A program made the position numbers and the translations under genes. The notes beneath the pieces are model-generated. The model made no database searches. It saw only the letters and a list, made by a program, of their open reading frames with translations, and had not been told where the DNA came from. A stretch of DNA of 64,000 bases from positions 186,001 to 250,000 of the forward strand of contig JAUJYZ010001455.1 of NCBI GenBank assembly GCA_033675265.1. Direction: 5' to 3'. Source of the stretch: Actinostola sp. cb2023. Its lineage: Eukaryota; Cnidaria; Anthozoa; Actiniaria; Actinostolidae. How positions within the stretch are numbered: position 1 is the stretch's first letter; the number at the start of each line of letters is the position of its first letter. Positions 44,544 to 56,400 of this stretch are shown here, one piece after another.

Positions 44544-44827
44544 GAAAGTCCATTTTATAACTCGGGCTTCCTTCGGAAGGGCCCGAGTAAAAAGAAAACA
44601 CACTAAAACAGAAACTACCTTGATCTGTTGACCAATCAGTGTCGTGTTGCTATGGGAAAGTGACGAATTTACCATTTCTACCTACACCCAGAGCTTTGGT
44701 GACATGAACATGTGCTATCATTGACGTATTCCAGATCAGACCAAAGGTCGCCTGTGAACAGCTCAGGACTAGGGGGGAAAAAATTGAAGAACCGGGGGAG
44801 GGGTAGGGATTGGTATATTCGTGTTTA

Positions 44828-44938
44828 GCTTTCCGCGTTTTACCGACTTTCCGCTTTCCGCGTTTTACCGACTTTCCGCTTTCCGCGTTTTACCGACTTT
44901 CCGCTTTCCGCTTTCCGCCTTTCCGTTTCCGCGTTGGA
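44828..44938. repeat. 25-bp tandem repeat
   Basis: Three units of TTCCGCGTTTTACCGACTTT-CCGCT plus shortened TTTCCGC copies. Confidence 0.85.
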
Positions 44939-47036
44939 CTCGGTAGGAATGCATGTGAAATTGCCGCACGCTACTACAATCTATGTAATCACGTGTAATC
45001 CCGATTGCTTTCTTTTGTTTTGATTTGACTTATGGTATCGCGGTCCTAACATTAGAACTTCGTATGTTTGAACATACGTAACAAAATTAGCTTCTGTAAG
45101 ATAAAGCGAATTGTTAACTGAAGTATAAGGGGAAATAATTGAATTGTCGACAAATCACGATGGTAAAAATAAATTAACATAAATTAACATAAAGTCAAAT
45201 AAATGTAGGTGTTGGAGCTAAGTCATCAATGTTCAGTATCGAGTCAGTATCGTGATTTTGCCGTACAGCCGTTTTTATACGAGCCAGCGGATAGAGCGTT
45301 GCTTGAGATTATAGTGCGTGAGTGTTTTTAAAATAAAGCAACGCGAGATGGCAATGGTCAACATGTGGCCGAACATACCGGAAATGATGTGGACAAGGCA
45401 AGAAAATGCTTTTGTTATATGATGATGTAGTGAATGATGCCGGTATAGTCGGTAAATGCCAATTCGCACAAAAAATGCAATGGGGTGAAGTAAGTAATGT
45501 AGAAACATGAGGAGTAAGCTTAAATTTGTATATAAGATAGTAAAGTAAATAATGTGTCCATAGTGAAAATAGTGTAATATACGCTATGCTAGTAGGCTAA
45601 TCTGTTCTGTTTCTCACTTTGAAGTATTAATTTGTGTACTGACATTAAAAATCGTATCGACACCCCTTCAGATAGCCTGCGGAATTGTTAGGGTGTTCCG
45701 GGTTTTAGCATTCCGGCACTCCGAATTTTTTGGTTGTTCCGATTTTAGTAGTCCGGTGTTCCGGATATTGAGGTTGTTCCGGAGCTTCACAGTGAACTTT
45801 GAAAACCTTCTAAATAAAATTCTACAAACCCTCAAAGTAATACATTTCGAAATACATTAGCTCACATAATATCCAAAAGACAACACAATAAACAAGTAGG
45901 ACTACTTTGAGGGTTTGTAGAATTTTATTTAGACGGTGTCAGTCAAAGCTCGCCACAAGTCCACAGCTTGGGCTACCTGTGGCCGAGCTAAAAATAAAAA
46001 CATACGGTTATATTTCTCACAATCCAGTATAACTGGTGATGACTAGTTTATAAAATTTCAGAAATTAGAATTATAAGAGACCTTAGAAACATTGAGAACG
46101 CCTACCACATGCATGTACGGTTGTTTATCCTCATCAAACAAACACGCTCATATGTTGGGCTTCCGGCTTCCTGTGCTAAGCTTCTCGGAGGAGGAGTGAT
46201 GAGAGATATCGCAATGCATTGTGGGTAACAGTGTTAGCGGACATCTTGAACACGAAGCTCCTTCAATATTTTTAATTAAGACTTATTTTCAGAACAATTT
46301 TATCCTGTGAACTTGAAAATAGATGTCAGTAAGTATCAATAACTTCGTTAGTCTTATCTTTGTACGACAATAATGCTAATTTGATCGCCTAATCCTAGCC
46401 ATTCACTGATTTTAGCCCAATCGATGCCGTTCAGTCTTACTGATTGGCGCCAAAAATCTGGTAGTGCCGTCGTGTACCGTCGTGTACAAAGAACGGCGTT
46501 CACAATGGAACAATGTTCAAAACAAACGACTCTACACTCTGCTATTACAATAGATTGCGGTACACGACGATAGAGCCAAAAATCTAGTTCTGAAGCGAAA
46601 CGTTGGTGCTGTGAATGTGATTTAAACTGAAGTTTTTAATAGATGTCTTTGCATTATTCCAAAACAGGCCTGATCATCGAAGACTACATCAATACCAACG
46701 GTTTTCATAAGATGCAAAGTTCGAAGTGACCAACAACATGGACATCCCTCACAGTAACTGAGTAAGTCTTTCTAGTTTAATGTTATTGTAGTTTAATGTT
46801 TATTGGGCTAGACTTTTAGAATACCCTATCACTTTTTTAGTTACAATACAGTACTGTCACTGCTGTCCGAAGCACAGGTAGCCCAAGGTATTAATGAGAG
46901 GCTTGTTATCGAGCTGTATATAAGGCTTTGTATGGGACCTTAGGCTCTGGTCGATAATTCCGTAAATAATAAAGCCAATAAACGATTTTTAGCTGAGCTC
47001 TCCCCCCATTACTAAGAAGAAGGAAAGGTAGGAGAG
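44939..47036. other. Intergenic, mostly unrecognised
   Basis: It holds an inverted pair at 45811-45932 (TAAATAAAATTCTACAAACC and inverse) and a TTCCGG-rich stretch at 45690-45785. Some CTTGGGCTACCTGTGG-type ends occur (45966, 46862). No coding frame is supported. Confidence 0.35.
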
Positions 47037-47038
47037 TA

Positions 47039-47941
47039 CAGTACCGATCGAAACTAACCTGAAACGCGAAATTAACATATGTTAACGCAAAGTAAACACG
47101 GGCATGCATTTGGAGTTAACGCAAAACAAACGCAAAGCAAACCTTGCCGATGTTTACGTTTGTTTAGCGTTTACTATAAAATGAACGCAAAGCAAACTCA
47201 AAGCAAACTATTATATTCTAAACTCTAATGGATTTCATTTTTGAAAGCATTCAAACATGGTTATATATTTACAATGTAATAGAAATTCAGTACAGTTTAC
47301 TGTTATTGTACAAAATAATGCACACACAATTAAATACACAAAATCAAACACCCTTCAGCAAACTGAAAACGAGCAAATTTAGCCTAAACTAAAAGCGATT
47401 TCTGTGTCGAAATCTCATTGCCAGAGGACATGAATTCGAAGACATTTTCGATAAAAGATGACGATGTTTTCGCAAAGAATGAAAGAAACACAACCAACTA
47501 GACATCGACTAGACACTTGGCGCCGAGATCTGTCACATTATGTCACACAAAGAAACCGCTAATCAGATGACAAGAGAGCAATGGCGGATCGTAGCGAATG
47601 GCTTCGCAAAGTTTGCTCTTCAAAGTCCGAAAAGTTAAATGTACTAGTCGAAGATCAAGAAAAAAATTACCTTATTGAGAAATTGCAATTTAATCCGTCC
47701 AAATATGCCCAAATATGACAATTCAGAACTAGAAATCTTCCTTTCGTTTCCTTTGTAATTCACATATTCATCATACGTTCGTTCGACCTTCGGCTCGGGT
47801 TTGTTTACTTTGTACTTCTCAAACGCGCGTTTGTTCTGAGTTAACTCCGAACAAACGGAAAGCAAACCCTGGCAAACTTTGCGTGCGTTTGGAGTTAGTG
47901 CAAAAGAAACGTGCGTTTGAGGTTTGTTTCGATCGGTACTG
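47039..47941. mobile_element. Mariner-like element with AACGCAAAGCAAAC iterons
   Basis: The ends CAGTACCGATCGAAAC and inverse are flanked by TA. Subterminal DNA repeats AACGCAAANCAAAC-type words in both arms (47085-47200, 47855-47925). Confidence 0.75.
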
Positions 47942-48408
47942 TAGCAATGGCCGGACTGACCTACTCGAAAATCTTTTTTTTTCCTCCACTAAACCACGTC
48001 CCCTTGCTTCGATACTCTGCAGCACGAAAGGCAGATATATTTCCTCAAAGTTCAATCAAAAAAAATTAGAGAAAACTTCTCCTGCGGAGGCAGCAATCCA
48101 GCGAGATCATCGAATAAACAGCCATTTTAAAACACTCCAAAGCCGTGGCATGATAATCCTGTGCAGCTCGGAAACCGTTGAGGCGCGGTTGGCCTGGGCG
48201 CGAACCAAATTCTTCCGAACGACCGTCCCCATGGTCTGGAAATGCTAAACCCCAATAAAAACTCAGCCCCCCAGGGAAAGGAAAATTTGTAAGCACCATT
48301 GTTATTTTCAGCCAATGAGATTGTAGAAAGAAATTCAAATTTATAGGCGAGTACGAGTTTTCCCTGTGTGTTATTGTGCTCGAACTTTTGTCAACGATAA
48401 GCTTTAGT

Positions 48409-50390
48409 ATGATGTCCACTTTGAAAAGAAGACAAAACGAAGATTTTTTCAAAGAAGCTAAGAAGCAAAATGATATCTCAGTTGCGTTTTACGCTATAAT
48501 TAAAACGTGGTATGTCTATGAATTGTCTACGTAGAGGTATACCGACGAACTTTAATCAATCTGTTAATTTCATAAATTTTGAATCACGTAAACATTTATT
48601 TCTGCAGGCTGCTCTGCAATTATGAAACAAACAAAGGGAGTTTTACTTCACGCCAAGATATTCTTGTTCATTTGCTAACGGAAAAAGAAAATATATTGAC
48701 ATCAGGGGACGTAGTGACAAAGTGCATTTTGGAGTAACCGCTACCCAACGTTCATTTAAACAAGTCGGTAAATTTCTTCGGCTTTGGGGATATACAGATT
48801 TAAAGAAAAAAACAGCGATGGCTTCTACAGATGAATCGATAAATTCCCTAGAAAAAGAGTGGAGTTGTTTTGAGGTAGATATGATGGCTACAGGAATTGG
48901 TTGGCAAATGAAGAAGGACAGCGAATATTCTATCAGCTGTATACACCTGATGGATTATTCATTTAACGGACAGAGGGCTCTGACGGAGTTAGTTTTTAAA
49001 AAAACAGAAGAGAAGGTTGCCATCACCATAAAATACGACGAGAGAATTATACAGATCAATGGGATTGAAGACCAAATGCAGACAATGACATTAGTAGAAA
49101 AAGCCAGTTTCCTGGTACATCTATTGACTAAGACAGCTGTATGCACTGGGATTCCAAAACCCACGACAACTGACTGTGACTTACTACCCAACAACGCTAG
49201 ATGTGTACTAGTAAAGCAGTTGACAAATCCAGATAGTGTAGAAGAGGAACGCGTATTTTCTAATCAGTGTCATGTTTTTACGAATTGTGGGGGCAATTGT
49301 TGTCCAAGTTGTAAAAGCCTCCAGTACAATTTCGCAAAGAAGGAGAAGAGAAGAGAAGAAAGCTGTGGTGTGACTAAGCCAGGTTGCAACATGAAAATCA
49401 TGCAAGAGAAAATGGCTCGTTTGGAAGAAAGGAAAGAAACAGAAAAACTGGAGGCACAGATGTTAGAAATGGATGAAATTGATCATCAGGATATGTCCAA
49501 GTTATTCCAGTCAGTGAATAAGCATGATATACCAGAAGATATGTCAGTTCTTTGGCAGCAGCAGCTTGATGTCACAAAGAAAACATCATCTAATGGTTAT
49601 CGATGGCACCCAAGGTAATTTTGAGTGATAAAGCTAATAAATTATATATTATGTTATCCATGCCATGTATCAGTAGTTATTGTAACTGCATATACAGCTA
49701 TTTCAAAAAACGTTGAAAACTGAATACTGCATACTGAATAGTGCATTCCAAGACCAAAGGGCATTGTGGGCCTCGTTATTTTGAAATAAAAAGTAAATAT
49801 ACAGCGATTTGCTCGCCTTATGGAGCTAGTTTATTGTTTCTGATGGAATACACACAAAATAAAATAAACTAGACGCTCTACTAGCGTGAACTTGGGCTTC
49901 TTAATAAAGCTGTTTTGATAGATTTTAAATGTGAAACCTAATAGCTTGTATCATCATACAGAAGTAGTTTTAGCCTACATGTATTACTTGCAGAATTTAA
50001 GTCACTCGTTGCGTGACTCAGTAGAGCATACATACGTAATTAGCTTCAACACTCACACTCCTAGCTGACAGCTGCATGGCGAAGCACATCTCGATTACCT
50101 TGCAAGAAACGATTTCACAAACTCAATAAAATTACGATCGAGTTCTTACTACATGTAAGCCACAGACATCTGTTAGAAATACACTTTCAGACAGAATTGC
50201 AAGGCCAAAAAGTATTCTCTAGGATATTTGCATATTTACTAAGCAGTATTAATGAACGACTCGACTGGCTCGAGCAAGGGAGCACGGCAAAATCCTTTTT
50301 GAATGCTGCTGGTGATTTGATTTATCGTTACGTACGTCTGCCATCTTGAATTTCGTTGATAAGCTGCTGACCACAACTTCTGTATACTCA

Positions 50391-50421
<31 letters not shown>

Positions 50422-53400
50422 GCGCATGCGCTATGGTGACCACTTGCAGATTTGGCGTAGAAACATGACGACGAAGAAAAAACGTCTTTGTAATCTTAGA
50501 CTTGGGCCTTCCACAGGAAGCCCAAGTAATTATTATTATTAGTCGGGCTTCCTGTGGAAACCCGACTCTAAAAATGCAGAGCGTTCTTCTTCTTCTTAGG
50601 CTTGAAATCGCAAACTGGGTTCTACAGCGCATGCGCCCTGTGCCGGCCGCTCAGATAATTACCGAAGGCTCAAACCACATGGTGTATCAAGACGAGACAT
50701 CGCACATCGTCCTCTTTCTTCACAAACCTTGTCGAAGGAAGGTTATGTCGTCTTGTTTTATATTTAAAAGCTACGCAGGCTAACGTCGAGCTAAAGCCGA
50801 AGGAGACATGAAGTCTGGCCAAGAAAGATTAGAAAGCACAAACCAATCAGGGAAAGCACCGGAGGTCAAGGGGCCAAAATATAAGTCTTTTCTCGTCTAA
50901 ATCTAAATTTAGATTGAAGCTATTTAACGTTTTTACTGATATACTGTAAAGTTCGCAGTACTGAAATTGCAAGGAAAGCATGTTCTATCGAGCTCGAGTC
51001 ATGCAACGACGAGCAACCAAAGACGTTTCAATCGCACTGAAAATCGCACTATAAGATATCTATATTTAGTTCAAATAGGTTACATTTCATTTAGAAGCCC
51101 GACTTCACGCTAGAAGAGCGTCTAGTTTATATTACTTGAGACAATATTACACGAGTCCCAAAATGCATTTCGGTCTTGGAATACACTATTTAGAATGCAG
51201 TATTCAGTATCATCGTTTTTTGAAATAGCTGTATACACACACATATATATATATATATTAAATATATAGTACAGAAAGAGATGCAGGCTATATATTTAAT
51301 CTATTTATATGGAGAGCAGACTGTGAATCCCTTCTGGAATCCTTCTACTGGAAGCTTGTCGTTGATCTACCTTAATTATCCTATTTTCAAGTTTCACATA
51401 TGTATATCCAATTTTATTGCAGGATTATCAAACTCTGCATAGAGCTATATAGCAAAAACCCCCATGTTCTAGATCCATTGAGAAAGTTCTTGTATCTCCC
51501 CAGCAATCGGACTATTCGGTGAGTTATTTATTTTGTTCCAGATAACTAATCCTTTACATATACAGTACTGCTTAGAAGTATGTTAACATCGTTTTGCGTG
51601 GAGTCTGTGTGGAGTCTGCGTGGAGTCTGCGTGGAGTCTGCGTGGAGTCTGCGTGGAGTCTGAGTGTAGTCTGAGTGTAAACTGAGTGTAATCTGAGTGT
51701 AGTCTGAGTGTAGTTTGAGTGTAGTTTCGCCTTTGTTATACAGTCTTTTGTTTACGTTACACGCAGGCTGATTGTAGTTTGAATGTAGTTGCAAATAAAT
51801 TGAATCCAACGGCGATCAAACTGTTGGACGACGAGACATTCGTGTTCGTAATATACGTGTAATTATATCAAGAGTCGTGGTTCAAAACCAATAGAATTAT
51901 AATCCCGATACAATGTGTCTCTCAAACATAAATACCGTATTCACCGGCGTATAAGCCGCACTTTTCCCCGAAAATCGCGATCCAAAGTTGGGGGTGCGGC
52001 TTATCTTGGAGAACATCGGGAATTGGTACCAGAAATGTACATATAATTAACATAAAAGTATAAAAGAGTATGTACATCATTCGTGTGTTGCTGTTTATAG
52101 TTACTCCTAAAAGCATTGCATTGGCCATTGGTTCAACGTTAAACAGGCAAATTAACGCAAATTAACGCCTTTTCAGACAGTTTAACAATCGTGCTAACGG
52201 TTTTACTACAAGACCTAATGGTTTGCTAAAGTGTTTTTCATTGATGAGCGGGTTGGTTCACGTGCTAACACAACATGTGTCAATCAAGTGTCTCAAACAT
52301 AACATTCTCACGTGCACGCTAATGAACCTTAGATTTTAGAACTGACAATGCCGAAAGTTGGTAGGAAAGACGTTTTTAATCAGTCATAGGATTGTATTGG
52401 ATCGTGATTTGTCGTAATGAATTCCAAATGAAAAAGTGTCTTTATGATTAGTCTGTTACAAAGTTAAAATTATTGGTAAGCCTTTGAAGTATTATCTGGG
52501 CAGGGAGTTTACGTCCGATAACACAAAGCATGTAATGTACATGTAGCTTTCTCAAGATTCCACTTAACGTGTGATTTCTATTAATTTTATTCAAAAAAAC
52601 TTTTTTACCCAAATTTGCGTTGCCAAACTCGGGGTGCGGCTTATCTGCGAGTGCGGCTTATACGCCGGTGAATACGGTACTGTAAATGATTAGGAACATT
52701 TTATAGTCCAGTGCGATCGAAGCGAGCGTCACTTTGAACATGAAGTCGAAGCCGACAAACAACAAACGTACCAACGTATGACATACAGTCATTTGCAAAA
52801 ATTCTGGCCGCCACAACATATCAATATATCGGGTGCATTATGGGTAATTAAATAATACTATTTTGAGTTTCCTAACTTATTAATTGAAGCAAAATTTACA
52901 AACAACAAACGTATGACTAAAATAAACATTATACTAAGTATTTCTACCAACTTTGCTGCCGTTAACTCGCTTTAAGGGGAATTTTCGATTATTTAATTAC
53001 CCATAATGCACCCGATATATCGATATATTGATATTTCGTAGTGGCCAGAATTTTTGCAAATGACTGTATATTCGGGTCTATAGTTTACGTACATGCACGA
53101 AACTTAGCTCTTTTTTAGCTGAAACAGCAAGGGGAAGTTTTATAGTATTTTGACTTGTGTTAAATTATATCTAAATTGATTTTTTTACAAGAAATCGAAC
53201 AACCGACGAACGAAGCGTCCTTGCACTTCGTCTCAACAACATGACAATAGCCGAGTCGATGATCGTAAACAAACTTGTTGAATCATTGTTTCTACAGCTT
53301 ATTGTAGGAGAAAATACTCACATTATGACAACATGATATGATAAATGTGATTTATAGTAAAGTTCTCTTCACAAGAAATCATCGTATCTTGGAGATTCGC

Positions 53401-56400
53401 CATTAAAAGAATGTATTTTACTGTCAGTTAAAAGAGCGGGTTGGTTAAAGTTCCCGTAGACTTGTTTCACGTGCTAACACAACATGTGTCAATCAAGTGT
53501 CTCAAACATAACATTCTCACGTGTACGCTATAAATGAATCTAGATTTTAGAACTGATAATGCCGAAAGTTGGTGGGAAAGACATTCTGAATGAATGTTGT
53601 TTCTAGATACAACTTCAAGAGTTAATTTAAACTTTTTGTGTCATTTATCGGCTTATGGTAAAGTGAAGATACTCGAAGCTTCTTCAAGCTTTATTTACAG
53701 TATTTTGCTTGCATGATGTTCTAATTAATACGGTAAGGTTCCGACGGAAATGTAATGTTTCAGACACTTCAATAAATACGACACCGGCAACATCGTACGT
53801 GTATTTCTAGACATTCGCCGTTTCTTTCAGAAATGCAAATTAACGGCTGCGTGTAAAAGTCAGTCAAGCTTGTAATGAGCAAAAAGTTGAGTGTAGTTTG
53901 AGTGTAATCTGAGTGTAGTTTGAGTGTACTACACGCAGGCTACACTCAGACTACACGCAGACTCCATGCAGACTCCATGCAAACTCCACGCAAAAAATGT
54001 TAACATACTTCTAAGCAGTACTGTACATGTCCTCAATGTAGCAATTCCAGAATAAAGTATTATTTTTCAAAATTTCAATTTCACTAATATTTCACAACTT
54101 GGAATCATCCAGCTACCACAAAAACAAGACAGACCAAAAACCAGGATGGAACAGAGACATGTTGCACTGGTGCCTAATGGAGGCTAATGCAAAAAAACTG
54201 AAAGAGCAAGACTTTTGGGGTGGATTTGTGTTGGACGAAATGAAAATTCAGGTAAAGTGAATATTGCAAACTTCATCTGATGTTGTCTCCCAGTTTTCCC
54301 ATGCCAGTCCCCCTCTTCCCCTCCTTTTCCCCTCCTTTTTCCCTCCATTTCCCCTCACGCTGGGCTGGGAGCCATTCAAAATCTGCGCTTTAAATATATT
54401 TGAGCCTGTGGTAAAAGCCTGTGGTAAACTGCAACAAAGTATCGTAAAAATTCAAGATGGCGGCATTCGTACGAGAAGATGTACATTTCTTTGGAGGATT
54501 TTGAAAGATAATGCAGTTTTGTGGAGGGAAAAAAGGCAACTGTGATCAGAGGAGATATTTTACTGCTGACCAGGGCCCTCTTAAATAAACACAGGCTGGA
54601 ACAAAATGAAATAACCAAGTATTTCCTAGCACAATACTCACTCGTTAGACGTGACTCGTGTCGTGAGCTCAAGCACTGGTAATATAATCGTATACTACAG
54701 TTTTAAGAGTATAAACTATACAAGGACTTTGCCATTGAAGTATATAAATGTTGTTGCAAGATGAGTTCACTTTGGTTGAAGGTTTGAGCATGCTGATCGA
54801 TTCAGTGATCGCACACGCCAAATTGAAAGCTAAGGAAGACAAGTAAGAAACATCGAATGTTTTCACGAAGATATTCAAGAATAGACCAATGGAGCCGCCA
54901 ATATCAAGCCAGAGATACCATTTATAATCAGCTATTCTTTTTTTTTAAGGAATTCGTTTCTCTAACTTTTATATTATTGTATCCCTAATTATGTATAATT
55001 CGAATAATTTCTGATAACAAATTTGAAAACAATTTTAATTAGTCGTGATTATGGATGCAAATGCATTCCTCAAATACTATCTAATAACTAAGGAGTTTGC
55101 AAAATTAGTGATCGATTTATAGTTAGTATTCTTTAGACTTTAAATTCTTGAATAGCTTTAGGTGATATTTCAGTTGGGTGTCCAAAATGCTCAACCAAGT
55201 GAGCTAATCAGGCCAATGAAGCCACACTTGTTTTTTTTCAGATTTATGAAAAACCACATTTTCCAAATATCTGCTTCCAGTTTTTACGAATGAATTTGAT
55301 GTTTGGACACAAAGTGACAATTGGGGAAGTTAACATTTCAAGCTTAAAAAAATTGACTTTTGGTGGTCACGTGACCTTAAGGCGAGGAAAATAGAAATTT
55401 GAAAATGGGGTGACGGTTTTCATTTATTCCAAAAATCGTTTGATGTGAAATTGTCATGTATTATGTGCTTAACAAGACTCCGTTTGGAATGGATGTCCTT
55501 TGTTTTGTTTTCACAAGAAAAATGAAAATATGCAAATACTTGACTTGGTCACGTGACCTCTTTTGCTAATTAATTCGTTTGGAAAACACGAAAGTCGTCC
55601 ATTCCAAACGCATTCTTGTTAAGCACGTTATACGTGACAAGTTCACATCAAAATATTTTTGGAATGAATGAAAACCGTCACCCCATTTCCAAATTCCTAT
55701 TTTCCTCATCTTGAGGTCACGTGACCACCGAAAGTCAAAAAATTTGAGCTTAAGATGTTAACTTCCCCAGATGTCACTTTATGTCCAAACATCAAATTCA
55801 TTGGTAAAAACTGGAAGGAGATATTTGGAAAATGAAGATAGCTAAGAAAACCAAGCCTTAACATGCTTGAGACAGTTATCCTATCCAATTTTATTCTCAG
55901 GGATTTTACTTAAAGACTGTGGTATGTTATTATGCTGAGGTATTCGAGTGGGCCTACTTGTAGTTGTGCTGGGAAATACTTTCAATCATTTTCCTCCAGT
56001 GTGCATTTCAAAATAGCTCTAGTCAATTTGAATAGTTATATAATATCTGTTGCCTTTTTATCTCTTTGTAAAACAGCTATTCTTTAAATTCATGACTAGC
56101 AATGTAGTAAAATGCTATTTACAGAGAAACAAATAAACACCTATGCCTATGTGATTCAAGTTTTATGTTTCATAAAGTATTTGTAATTTTTATATATACT
56201 TTTAACTCACCTTTTCATCACAGAACACACATATATTTCTAACTGACTTGTTATCACAGATCCAGAATATGTACTTAGTTAACTCATCCTTATTTACAGT
56301 ACAGTCAGAAAGTTTGTCACGCTAGTTCGGCGATATATCGGTGGCGATATATCGGCTGAAACGAAATATCGGCACCTAAATTCCGCCGAAATATCGGTTG

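Larger units (their letters stand above)
51563..54023. mobile_element. Mariner-like element with 11-bp GTGGAGTCTGC iterons
   Basis: CAGTACTGCTTAGAAGTATG and inverse, flanked by TA. The left subterminal array (51594-51730) and right array (53885-53998) repeat GTGGAGTCTGC / GTGTAGTTTGA. It carries two nested elements (51935-52677, 52786-53066) and makes up 2.46 kb of a 2.59 kb intron. Confidence 0.8.

Noticed and set aside
44431..44675. Poly-Asn and poly-Leu proteins
   Set aside because: Translations of an (AAT)n microsatellite.
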